The position numbers and the translations under genes are program-made. Of a DNA stretch of 64,000 nt, positions 15,806-24,223 are shown piece after piece. Each line of letters opens with the position of its first letter. Positions within the stretch are counted from its first letter, which is position 1. This DNA comes from Chelonobacter sp006228105 (GTDB lineage: Bacteria > Pseudomonadota > Gammaproteobacteria > Enterobacterales > Pasteurellaceae). The stretch is from NCBI RefSeq assembly GCF_006228105.1, contig NZ_VDHH01000052.1, one strand, 5' to 3'. The notes under the pieces were generated by a model. It was not told the origin of the DNA, searched no databases, and saw only the letters and a program-made list of their open reading frames with translations.

Positions 15806-17821
15806 ATGAAGCTAAAATACATCGAAAATGGATTTCAAATCATTCAAGATGATAGGATATTACTGAATCATACCAGCGATAACCCTGCATTTTTTGTCGG
15901 GGTGGGGCAAGAAAAAATATCAGCTTATCGAGGAAATTTCGATATACAAGATATTTTAATGAAAAAAATTCCTTTGACTCATTGTCAATTTGATAACAAT
16001 CAAATCCAACTTTCATATCAACATAATACACCTCCGCTATTAATTCTCATGTATTCTTCATTAGAGGATGGTAAATCAATATTAACCATGAAAAGTGAAA
16101 ATCCCACCCTAAACCGTTTCTGGATTAAACTTAGCTCATCCGAATCTGAAAAAGTTTGGGGTTGTGGTGAACAAATGTCTTATTTCAACCTACGGGGACG
16201 TCATTTTCCATTATGGACTTCCGAGCCTGGTGTTGGTAGAGATAAATCAACAGAGCTCACTTTCTTATCGGATAAATATAATAAGGCTGGAGGAGATTAT
16301 TATAATACTAACTACCCGCAGCCAACTTTTGTTTCCTCCGAACATTACGCCTGTCATATTAATAGTAGTGCTTACGCTGATTTTGATTTTAGGAATCAAA
16401 CATATCATGAATTACAAGTGTGGGAAATCCCTGAGTCAATCGAGTTTTTTACTGCTCCGACTTTTTTAGAACTCGTAGAAAAGCTGAGTCTCCGCTTTGG
16501 CAGACAGCCTGAATTGCCTGAATGGATTTACAATGGCGTTATTCTTGGGTTAAAAGGTGGCGAGGAAAATTCCTTTTCCAGATTGGAAAATGCTGTTGAA
16601 TCTGGAATTCCCGTCGCCGGATTATGGTGTGAGGATTGGGCAGGAATACGAGAAACTTCTTTTGGTAAAAGGCTTTTTTGGGATTGGAAATGGAGTAAAA
16701 ACCGTTATCCCAACTTAGATAATCGAATTCAAACACTTAAAGAAAAAAATATTCGTTTTCTTGCTTATGTTAGTCCATATTTATGTGAAGATGGGGAGTT
16801 ATTCCCTATTGCAAAAGAAAAATCATTATTTGCTCTTAATAGTAAAGGTGAAGTTGCTTTAGTTGATTTTGGAGAATTTAACTGTGGAGTATTAGATTTT
16901 ACCAATAAAGAAACGAGAGAGTGGTTTAAAAAAGAGATTATTCAAAAAAATATGCTAGATCTCGGCGTATCTGGATGGATGGCTGACTTTGGCGAATACT
17001 TGCCAACTGAGGATTTATTTTTAGCCAATGGTGTTAGCTCAACAATAATGCATAATGCTTGGCCGCCTCTTTGGGCAAGCGTTAATGCGGAAGCCGTAGC
17101 TGAAAGAGAGTTAACCGGCGAAGTGATGTATTTCATGAGAGCCGGCTTTACCAATACGCAAAAATACTGTCCTATGCTCTGGGCTGGAGATCAATGTGTA
17201 GATTTCTCCCGCCATGATGGGCTTAATACCGTTATTTGCGGCGCACTTTCATCAGGAATCCTAGGCAATGCATATCACCATAGTGATATAGGTGGGTATA
17301 CCAGCCTTTTCGGAAATCGACGAACAAAAGAAGTATTTGAACGCTGGGTAGATATGGCTGCATTCACACCAATGATGAGAACGCATGAATGCAATCGGCC
17401 CGATGAGAATTTTCAGTTTGATCATGATATAGCTACCATGGCTCATTTGGCTAAAATGGTTAAAATCTATAAACATTTAACACCATATTTGAAGCATTTC
17501 TCAAATGAAGCCCACACCAAAGGCTATCCAATACAAAGGGCGCTATTCTTGCACTTTGAAAACGACTTGAATACTTACGATATTCAGGATCAATATCTTT
17601 ATGGTTCAGAATTACTTGTTGCCCCTGTTCACAAACAAGCTGTACATGAATGGAAAGTATATTTACCAGCAGGTGAAACTTGGGTCTATGTGTGGGATAA
17701 ACGAGAAATCCGCGGCGGACAATATATTCTTGTTCCCGCTCCAATAGGACAACCACCGCTCTTTTATAGAAAAGATAGTGAATGGGCAACACTCTTTGAT
17801 GATATTGTAAACATTGAATAG
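15806..17821 (+). CDS. yihQ: sulfoquinovosidase (GH31)
   Basis: 671 residues, full-length GH31 alpha-glucosidase related to E. coli YihQ (shared GWMADFGEYLPT, WAGDQ, HHSDIGGYTSLFG, FTPMMRTHECNRP, APIGQPPLFYRKDSEWA). It releases sulfoquinovose from sulfoquinovosyl glycerol and related glycosides. Nucleophile D394 (MADFGE) and acid/base D462 (WAGDQ) are present. Positions that define sulfonate binding are K250 (LGLKGG), E276 (WCEDW), R289, W292 (GKRLFW) and Y498 (GGYTS). This is the KERWY set described for Agrobacterium rather than the QQRWY set of E. coli. I see no signal peptide, so it acts in the cytoplasm on imported glycoside. The ATG has ATGAGGTAG upstream and is 41 bases after yihT. Confidence 0.96.
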   Translation: MKLKYIENGFQIIQDDRILLNHTSDNPAFFVGVGQEKISAYRGNFDIQDILMKKIPLTHCQFDNNQIQLSYQHNTPPLLILMYSSLEDGKSILTMKSENPTLNRFWIKLSSSESEKVWGCGEQMSYFNLRGRHFPLWTSEPGVGRDKSTELTFLSDKYNKAGGDYYNTNYPQPTFVSSEHYACHINSSAYADFDFRNQTYHELQVWEIPESIEFFTAPTFLELVEKLSLRFGRQPELPEWIYNGVILGLKGGEENSFSRLENAVESGIPVAGLWCEDWAGIRETSFGKRLFWDWKWSKNRYPNLDNRIQTLKEKNIRFLAYVSPYLCEDGELFPIAKEKSLFALNSKGEVALVDFGEFNCGVLDFTNKETREWFKKEIIQKNMLDLGVSGWMADFGEYLPTEDLFLANGVSSTIMHNAWPPLWASVNAEAVAERELTGEVMYFMRAGFTNTQKYCPMLWAGDQCVDFSRHDGLNTVICGALSSGILGNAYHHSDIGGYTSLFGNRRTKEVFERWVDMAAFTPMMRTHECNRPDENFQFDHDIATMAHLAKMVKIYKHLTPYLKHFSNEAHTKGYPIQRALFLHFENDLNTYDIQDQYLYGSELLVAPVHKQAVHEWKVYLPAGETWVYVWDKREIRGGQYILVPAPIGQPPLFYRKDSEWATLFDDIVNIE

Positions 17822-17868
17822 CATTTACTCATTATTTCTCAGCATTTTTAGCCCAGAGTAATTACATA

Positions 17869-17907
17869 ATATAGCAGGCAAAATAGTGATATGTTTGCCT
17901 GCTATAT
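17869..17907. terminator. 14-bp perfect hairpin between yihQ and prmA
   Basis: ATATAGCAGGCAAA (17869-17882) pairs exactly with TTTGCCTGCTATAT (17894-17907) around an 11-nt loop, between the converging ends of yihQ and prmA. T tracts on either side are poor, but location and strength fit a shared terminator or barrier at the edge of the sulfoglycolysis block. Confidence 0.55.
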
Positions 17908-17921
17908 CCAACAAATACATT

Positions 17922-18803
17922 TTAGTATTTATTCCCAGTAATCCGGCACCACTCTTCCCGCTCCACCACTGGTTCTAACCGCACTTGGTTTTGATAGGCT
18001 TCGCATACGGCTTGTGCTTGGTTGGCGAGAATGCCGGATAGCCCTAGATCTGCATTCGGTTTGAGTAATGCGATGATCGGTTCGGCAAGCTCTTTCAGTG
18101 GACCGGCAAGGATATTCGCCACTACCACATCGGCTTGTAAATCTTGCGGTTGATCTTTGGCGAGGAAGAGCTGCAAGCGCTCGGCTACGCCGTTGCGTTC
18201 GGCATTATCACGGCTGGCAAGGATAGCTTGCGGATCGATGTCGATACCGATTGCCTGTTTCGCACCAAGCTTCAACGCAGCAATTGCCAGAATGCCAGAA
18301 CCGCAACCAAAATCGATGACGGTTTTGTCATTGAGATCCAAGCCATCTAACCATTGCAGGCAAAGTGCGGTGGTAGGGTGAGTGCCCGTGCCAAAGGCAA
18401 GCCCCGGATCGAGCATGACATTGACCGCACTTTCGTCCGGTACCGGGCGCCAGCTCGGACAAATCCACAACCGTTCGCCAAAGCGCATCGGATGAAAATT
18501 ATCCATCCACTCCCGCTCCCAGTCTTTGTCTTCAATCTGCTCAATTTTATAACTGACCGCTGGGGTTAAGATCCGCAGTGCAGTCAATTCCGCAACAATT
18601 TGCTGCATATCGGTTTCTGCATCAAACAACGCTATCACATCGGTGTTACCCCACAAACGGGTTTCGCCCGGCAACGGTTCAAACACCGGTGTGTCTTGAC
18701 TGTCAACAAAGGTCACCGACACTGAGCCCAGCGCTTCCAGTGTTTCACTGATTTTCTCCGCTTGTTTATCGTTACTGTTGATTCTAATTTGTACCCAAGG
18801 CAT
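17922..18803 (-). CDS. prmA: ribosomal protein L11 methyltransferase
   Basis: 293 residues, the same length as E. coli PrmA and highly similar (TPVFEPLPGETRLWG, KDWEREWMDNFHPMRFGERLWICPSW, LDPGLAFGTGTHPTT, DFGCGSGILAIAALKLGA, VVANILAGPL). It trimethylates L11 using S-adenosylmethionine; the SAM-binding motif is the DFGCGSG block. The start MPWVQIR at 18803 matches E. coli and has GAGGA upstream, overlapping the panF 3' end by 20 bases. In E. coli dusB follows directly; here the sulfoglycolysis block intervenes. Confidence 0.97.
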   Translation of the reverse strand: MPWVQIRINSNDKQAEKISETLEALGSVSVTFVDSQDTPVFEPLPGETRLWGNTDVIALFDAETDMQQIVAELTALRILTPAVSYKIEQIEDKDWEREWMDNFHPMRFGERLWICPSWRPVPDESAVNVMLDPGLAFGTGTHPTTALCLQWLDGLDLNDKTVIDFGCGSGILAIAALKLGAKQAIGIDIDPQAILASRDNAERNGVAERLQLFLAKDQPQDLQADVVVANILAGPLKELAEPIIALLKPNADLGLSGILANQAQAVCEAYQNQVRLEPVVEREEWCRITGNKY

Positions 18804-20244
18804 CTGTTTTTCCTCTTTTTTGATCCTGTTTTTCACCGAGTTTATTGGCAACCAAGAAGGCAATTAAGCCGAACACCAGTGATGGCACGATAGCATGGAA
18901 TCCCAATAATTTGAGTGAAAGAACGGTCAGCAACACATAGCTGCCCAACCCGACTGTCATTGAGGCGATCGCACCGTAGGCATTGGCTTTATCCCAATAT
19001 AAACCCAACACGATCACCCATAAAAATGCCGCTTCTAAACCACCAAACGCAAATAAATTCAACCAAATAATCATATCCGGCGGATTGAGTGCCGCTAAAA
19101 TCAAAAGTGCGGTCAAAATCAGTGTTGCCATTGATGAGAAAAGCCCGATTTTTTTCTGATTATTCGCCATTTCCGGTTTCGCTGATAAATAAATATCTTT
19201 AACGAAAATCGCCGAAGATTGGATCAATTGCGCATCAATGGTCGACATAATCGCCGACATTGGCGCTGCCAGAAAGATCCCAGCAACAATCGGCGGCAAG
19301 ACTTGCAGCATGAGGCTTGGGATGACTTGATCCGGAATCGTCAAATCTGGTAAGATCGCCCGACCTAGCGCACCGGAAAGATGCATGCCGAGCATAACAA
19401 TCGTCAATACGATAGTCCCGATCAACATGCCGCCATGTAATGCTTTACTGTCTTTAAACGCCATGCAACGCACCGCTGTATGCGGCAGCCCGACCACGCC
19501 AAAGCAGACTAAAATCCAAAATGACGCCATAAACTGAAAATCCAGCATCTCATTCGGTCCATAAGGGCTGACCAGTTGTGGATCGGTGGCAGTCAAGGCG
19601 GCAACCGCACTTTCGACACCACCGGCAGCATAAATCACCGCAAACAATAAAATAAAAGTGCCTAAAATCATTACGGTACCCTGAATGGTATCAGTCAACA
19701 CTACGGCACGAAAACCGCCGATAAAGGTGTAAATCCCGACTGTTAGCGCAAAAATAAGTAACGATTGGGTATAACTGATACCAATGGTAGTTTCCAGTAA
19801 GCGCGCACCACCGATAAATTGCACGGTCATTGCGGCAAAAAAAGCGATTAACAAGGCAAAACAGGCAATCCATACCAGATATTTATTTTTGTAACGGTGC
19901 AATAGCAGATCATTAATGGTCAGCGCCTTGCTCTCTCTTGACAGCAGCGCAAATTTTTTGCCCAGCGCTCCCAGCGCCAACCAGACTGCCGGTACTTGAA
20001 TCATCGCCAACAACACCCAGCCCAAGCCGAATTTATACGCCGCTCCTGGTCCACCGATAAACGAACTGGCACTGGCGTAGGTTGAGGCGGTGGTCATCGC
20101 CAGCACAAAGCCCGTCATCGAGCGGTTGCCGACATAATATTCGGTTAAAAAATCCCCTTTCGAGCGCTTAGCATAAGCATAGATTGCTGCACCAAATACA
20201 AACGCCAGATAGATGACCAACGGAAATATGATGCCTAAATTCAT
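18784..20244 (-). CDS. panF: sodium/pantothenate symporter
   Basis: 486 residues, a 13-helix sodium:solute symporter. The SSS signature region includes TASTYASASSFIGGPGAAYKFGLGW near residues 50-75 and AAPMSAIMSTIDAQLIQSSAI near 330. Length and gene context (yhdT-panF-prmA) match E. coli panF, which takes up pantothenate for coenzyme A synthesis. Start and the yhdT stop overlap by four bases (ATGA), indicating translational coupling. Confidence 0.95.
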   Translation of the reverse strand: MNLGIIFPLVIYLAFVFGAAIYAYAKRSKGDFLTEYYVGNRSMTGFVLAMTTASTYASASSFIGGPGAAYKFGLGWVLLAMIQVPAVWLALGALGKKFALLSRESKALTINDLLLHRYKNKYLVWIACFALLIAFFAAMTVQFIGGARLLETTIGISYTQSLLIFALTVGIYTFIGGFRAVVLTDTIQGTVMILGTFILLFAVIYAAGGVESAVAALTATDPQLVSPYGPNEMLDFQFMASFWILVCFGVVGLPHTAVRCMAFKDSKALHGGMLIGTIVLTIVMLGMHLSGALGRAILPDLTIPDQVIPSLMLQVLPPIVAGIFLAAPMSAIMSTIDAQLIQSSAIFVKDIYLSAKPEMANNQKKIGLFSSMATLILTALLILAALNPPDMIIWLNLFAFGGLEAAFLWVIVLGLYWDKANAYGAIASMTVGLGSYVLLTVLSLKLLGFHAIVPSLVFGLIAFLVANKLGEKQDQKRGKTDALGTN

Positions 20245-20507
20245 GATTTAGTCTCCTGCTCGCCGTCGCTGTGATTATCCAAATCAAAATCCTGATAGAC
20301 AATGCGCAGCACCCAATAGGCAACCACAATAAATAAAACCGGCAGGTAGATACAGGCAAGCTCAAACCAGAGTGGGAAACCAATTGGTCCAGTTGTGCCA
20401 CTCGGCAAATAGGCACACAAACACCAGCCGATCACATATAATATGCTTAAACCCAAAGCCCAACGGGCTTCTTTACTGGCTTGTTGATACTTTTCTTGCA
20501 ACTTCAT
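20241..20507 (-). CDS. yhdT: YhdT family inner-membrane protein (DUF997)
   Basis: 88 residues with two membrane helices (about 17-36 and 50-70) and a charged tail. It resembles the YhdT/DUF997 family and lies in its conserved place between accC and panF. Function is unknown; the four-base overlap with panF suggests a small partner or modulator of the symporter, which is inference only. Confidence 0.88.
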   Translation of the reverse strand: MKLQEKYQQASKEARWALGLSILYVIGWCLCAYLPSGTTGPIGFPLWFELACIYLPVLFIVVAYWVLRIVYQDFDLDNHSDGEQETKS

Positions 20508-20540
20508 ATGAATACCTCATACAAAAAGAACAGCATGAAA

Positions 20541-20569
20541 GAAAAAAGTGGAACCATTTGATTCCACTT
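20541..20569 (-). terminator. terminator between accC and yhdT
   Basis: On the minus strand AAGTGGAA and TTCCACTT (plus 20562-20569 and 20546-20553) form an 8-bp stem with an 8-nt loop, followed by TTTTCTTTC. It lies about 28 bases after the accC stop and would separate accBC from yhdT-panF-prmA, at least partly. Confidence 0.75.
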
Positions 20570-20596
20570 CATTTTATTACTGATTTCTACATCGGA

Positions 20597-21943
20597 TTAA
20601 TCATGCATACCGAGTTTTTTCTCAAGGTAATGAATATTTGTGCCACCTTGTTGAAAATTTGGGTCGTCCATAATCAATTCGTGAATAGGAATATTGGTTT
20701 TTAGCCCTTCGATAATCACTTCCGACAACGCATTACGCATTCGGCTGATCGCTTCGGCACGATTCTCACCGTAGCTGATCAACTTGGCAATCATGGAATC
20801 ATAGTGCGGTGGCACGGTGTAACCATCATAAATATGGGAATCCCAACGAATACCAAAACCACCCGGCGTATGCAAACGGGTTACTTTGCCCGGCGACGGC
20901 AGGAAGTTGCGCGGATCTTCGGCATTGATACGGCATTCAATCGCATGTCCTTTCACTTTTACATCGTCTTGAGTAAACGACAATGGCAAACCGGAAGCAA
21001 TGCGCAACTGCTCTTTGACCAAATCAATACCGGTGATCATTTCCGTGACCGGATGTTCAACCTGAATACGAGTGTTCATTTCGATAAAATAGAACTCACC
21101 GTTTTCATATAAGAATTCAAAAGTACCGGCGCCACGATAGCCGATTTCAACACAAGCTTTGGCGCAACGGCTGCCGATGTCACGACGCAATTCTTCGCTG
21201 ATGCCCGGAGCCGGAGCCTCTTCCACCACTTTTTGGTGGCGACGCTGCATCGAACAATCACGTTCCGCCAGATAGACCGCATTGCCGCGCGTATCGGCTA
21301 ATACTTGAATTTCCACATGGCGTGGATTTTCCAAGTATTTTTCCATGTAAACCACGTCATTATTGAACGCAGCTTTCGCCTCAGACTTAGTCATCGCAAT
21401 CGACTCTTCCAACTCATTGGCAGAACGCACCACGCGCATACCGCGACCGCCACCACCGCCTGAGGCTTTAATAATCACCGGATAACCGATACGTTCGGCA
21501 ATCTCTTTATTCTTCTTGGCATCACTGCCGACCGGACCGTCAGAACCCGGTACACAAGGTACGCCAGCGGCTTTCATCGCATTGATCGCCGAAACTTTGT
21601 CGCCCATTAAGCGAATCACATTCGCAGTGGGACCGATAAAAATAAAACCGGAACGCTCCACCTGTTCGGCAAAATCTGCATTTTCCGACAAGAAACCGTA
21701 GCCCGGATGAATGGCATCGGCACCGCTCACTTCTGCTGAGGCAATCAGCGCCGGAATATTCAGATAACTTTTACTGGAGGGCGCCGGTCCGATACAAATA
21801 CGTTCATCAGCCAACAGAACGTGTTTTAGATCCCGATCTGCCGTAGAATGAACGGCGACGGTTTTAATGCCCAACTCTTTACAAGCGCGCAAAATACGCA
21901 ATGCGATTTCACCGCGGTTGGCAATAACAACTTTTTCTAACAT
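20597..21943 (-). CDS. accC: biotin carboxylase subunit of acetyl-CoA carboxylase
   Basis: 448 residues, an ATP-grasp enzyme that carboxylates biotin on AccB in the first step of fatty acid synthesis. Clear motifs: MLEKVVIANRGEIALRILRA, the glycine-rich ATP loop KASGGGGGRGM, ERDCSMQRRHQKVVEEAPAP and EMNTRIQVEHPVTEM. Length equals E. coli AccC (449). It follows accB after 112 bases that include a 16-bp tandem duplication. Confidence 0.98.
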   Translation of the reverse strand: MLEKVVIANRGEIALRILRACKELGIKTVAVHSTADRDLKHVLLADERICIGPAPSSKSYLNIPALIASAEVSGADAIHPGYGFLSENADFAEQVERSGFIFIGPTANVIRLMGDKVSAINAMKAAGVPCVPGSDGPVGSDAKKNKEIAERIGYPVIIKASGGGGGRGMRVVRSANELEESIAMTKSEAKAAFNNDVVYMEKYLENPRHVEIQVLADTRGNAVYLAERDCSMQRRHQKVVEEAPAPGISEELRRDIGSRCAKACVEIGYRGAGTFEFLYENGEFYFIEMNTRIQVEHPVTEMITGIDLVKEQLRIASGLPLSFTQDDVKVKGHAIECRINAEDPRNFLPSPGKVTRLHTPGGFGIRWDSHIYDGYTVPPHYDSMIAKLISYGENRAEAISRMRNALSEVIIEGLKTNIPIHELIMDDPNFQQGGTNIHYLEKKLGMHD

Positions 21944-21968
21944 ACGATTATCCGCTTAATGTTGAAAG

Positions 21969-22000
21969 TTCTTTATATTGAGAATTCTTTATGTTGAGAA
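21969..22000. repeat. tandem duplication of a 16-bp unit between accB and accC
   Basis: TTCTTTATATTGAGAA (21969-21984) is followed directly by TTCTTTATGTTGAGAA (21985-22000), differing at one base, with a degenerate third start (TCCTTT). Confidence 0.85.
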
Positions 22001-22055
22001 TCCTTTGCCTTTGATCGAAAGTGCGGTCAAAAGCGATTACCGACAGGCAGATTGA

Positions 22056-22511
22056 TTACTCAATGATGATCAGCGATTGATCAAATTCAACCGCTTCGCC
22101 GTCATTAACCAAAATAGCTTTCACCACCCCGGCTTTGTCCGCTTCGATGCGGTTCATCATTTTCATCGCTTCAACGATACACAACGCATCGCCGACTTTC
22201 ACCACACTGCCGACCTCAACGAAAGCGGCGGCTTCCGGACTAGGGCTGCGGTAGAAGGTACCGACCATTGGCGAGCGCACGGCATGCCCTGCGATTTCGG
22301 TCGCCACCGGCGCGGCGGCTACAGCTGCCGATGCAGCAGTTGGTGCCGGAGCGGCTACAGGCGCTGCCGCAGGCAAAGTATATTGCACAGCTGCCGGTGC
22401 CGGGGTGCCACGACTGATGCGTACCGACTCTTCGCCTTCGGAAATTTCAATTTCCATAATGCCCGACTCTTCGACCAACTCAATTAATTTTTTAATTTTA
22501 CGAATATCCAT
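22056..22511 (-). CDS. accB: biotin carboxyl carrier protein of acetyl-CoA carboxylase
   Basis: 151 residues (E. coli AccB 156). The N-terminal MDIRKIKKLIELVEESG helix is followed by an Ala/Pro-rich flexible linker (about 35-70). The C-terminal biotinyl domain begins VRSPMVGTFYRSPSPEA and carries the biotinylation site EAMKMMN near residue 117. It carries CO2 between AccC and the AccAD carboxyltransferase. It is the first gene of accB-accC. The 171 bases between it and aroQ probably hold its promoter; I could not settle on one. Confidence 0.98.
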   Translation of the reverse strand: MDIRKIKKLIELVEESGIMEIEISEGEESVRISRGTPAPAAVQYTLPAAAPVAAPAPTAASAAVAAAPVATEIAGHAVRSPMVGTFYRSPSPEAAAFVEVGSVVKVGDALCIVEAMKMMNRIEADKAGVVKAILVNDGEAVEFDQSLIIIE

Positions 22512-22682
22512 GTTTTGATTCCGCTGATTGAAATGTAAATCACACTGATCGCTTTACCATCAATTTTGCGACAAAGGGTAAACTTCGATCATTTTATTCA
22601 GGTTATATTAAACGCAGAGATTACCTGAATTTTCGCGTATTTGCGATATAAATCTGCACTTTTAGCGCAATTTTGTCGAAAA

Positions 22683-23129
22683 TCACTGTTTTTTGCTTAA
22701 ATAATCCCAAGCAAACTCCAGCCCGAATTGATAACCTTTTGCGCCTAAACCGCAAACAACCCCGACCGCTTTGTCACTCAGATAAGAGTGATGGCGGAAC
22801 GGTTCGCGCGCATGCACATTCGACAGGTGAATTTCGACAAACGGAATATTCACCGCCAACAACGCATCACGCAGCGCCACGCTGGTATGGGTAAATGCCG
22901 CTGGATTAATCAAAATAAAATCAATCTGTTCAAAGGCTTGATGAATTTTATTAATCAATTTTTCTTCGCTGTTGCTTTGAAAGCAATCCAATTCCAGCCC
23001 AAGTGCGGTTGCCTGTTGTTGCAATTGCCGTTCAATGTCCGCCAGACTTAGACTGCCGTAATGCTGCGGCTCACGTTTGCCCAACATATTCAGATTTGGG
23101 CCGTTTAAAACAAGAATTTTTTGCGCCAT
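22683..23129 (-). CDS. aroQ: 3-dehydroquinate dehydratase, type II
   Basis: 148 residues, the small dodecameric class II dehydroquinase of the shikimate pathway. Motifs: ILVLNGPNLNMLGKREPQHYGS with the active-site Tyr region, DFILINPAAFTHTSVALRDAL and VEIHLSNVHAREPFRHHS with the catalytic His. It converts 3-dehydroquinate to 3-dehydroshikimate. In Pasteurellaceae and Pseudomonas it commonly lies upstream of accB. Confidence 0.97.
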   Translation of the reverse strand: MAQKILVLNGPNLNMLGKREPQHYGSLSLADIERQLQQQATALGLELDCFQSNSEEKLINKIHQAFEQIDFILINPAAFTHTSVALRDALLAVNIPFVEIHLSNVHAREPFRHHSYLSDKAVGVVCGLGAKGYQFGLEFAWDYLSKKQ

Positions 23130-23220
23130 GCTCTTTATTCCGTTTAAATAAATAATTTCGTCACGTGACTATTTTAGGATTATACCAACATTCTACTCGA
23201 TTTGGGAATATCAGCGATAA

Positions 23221-24213
23221 TTATAAAACTTTGCTCACCCATTCGCTCTCCAATTCTACAACCGGTAACTGTGAACCTTGCCAACGGCGGATCAGTTGAA
23301 AATCCATCAAATCCAAAGTATCCAAGCCCGGAATCACATCGGGTGTATATTGCTGCGCCATGCGAGCCAGCTGGGTTAAACCGAAACTGGATTCAATCGA
23401 CGAGCTGATCACCGCCATAATCCCTTGTTGCTGTGCCTGTTGAATCAGGTCGACACAGCGTTGCAACGAGCCGACTAAAGTCGGTTTAATCACAATTGCC
23501 GCCAAGTGCGGTTCCGCCTGTACGACAAAATCCGCCTCGCGCACCGATTCGTCCCACGCAATCGCAATCCCAGTTTCCGCCGCAAATTGACGGCTCTCGT
23601 CACGGGTTTTGCACGGTTCTTCCAGAAATTGAATTCTGGCACGATGTTCTGGTTTGACGTATTTAGCAAATTGCTGGGCTTTGGCCGGTGTCCAAGAGCG
23701 GTTAGCATCAAGTCGTAATTTGAGATCCGGCACTGCTTCCAGCAACATATCGGCAATCAAACCGTCACGATTGGCTTCGTACAGACCGACTTTGACTTTC
23801 GCCACTTTTTCGCCCGGCATTTGATCAAGTTGTTGATACAATTCATCAGGATCGCCATAACACAGTGGCGCTGCCTGATAATTCCCTTCTTCGCCTAGCA
23901 AGCCTTTCATCTCTGCCAAAGCACAACTCAAGCCAAATTGCACAGATGGATATAAGCCGTCTAGCGCTAATTTTTGATTACGACTGCGTGCTTCGTCCCA
24001 CTGTTGCAACCAAAGTGCGGTCTGAGCCTGTGCTTGTTCCAATGTTTCAACACTAAATTCCGGCAACGGCGCAATCTCGCCCCAACCTTCATGCGCACCG
24101 CACTTCACCTGCACCAACAGCCCTTCGCGCCGTTTTAAAAAGCGGTTACGCAGCACCACCTGCGCATCGACCGGGATTGAATAACGATAAAGCTGATAAC
24201 TGCGAGTGGTCAT
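23221..24213 (-). CDS. menC: o-succinylbenzoate synthase
   Basis: 330 residues from ATG 24213, chosen because GGAG lies five bases ahead and because MTTRSYQLYRYSIPVDAQV aligns with MenC N termini; the frame runs to 24252. Enolase-superfamily protein: KVKVGLYE with the catalytic Lys pair, then LRLDANRSW, FLEEP and WDESVRE as the metal-binding Asp/Glu/Asp ligands, and VIKPTLVGS with the C-terminal Lys. It dehydrates SHCHC to o-succinylbenzoate in menaquinone synthesis. It is the last men gene here; menE does not follow. Confidence 0.95.
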   Translation of the reverse strand: MTTRSYQLYRYSIPVDAQVVLRNRFLKRREGLLVQVKCGAHEGWGEIAPLPEFSVETLEQAQAQTALWLQQWDEARSRNQKLALDGLYPSVQFGLSCALAEMKGLLGEEGNYQAAPLCYGDPDELYQQLDQMPGEKVAKVKVGLYEANRDGLIADMLLEAVPDLKLRLDANRSWTPAKAQQFAKYVKPEHRARIQFLEEPCKTRDESRQFAAETGIAIAWDESVREADFVVQAEPHLAAIVIKPTLVGSLQRCVDLIQQAQQQGIMAVISSSIESSFGLTQLARMAQQYTPDVIPGLDTLDLMDFQLIRRWQGSQLPVVELESEWVSKVL

Positions 24214-24223
24214 GACAACTCCT

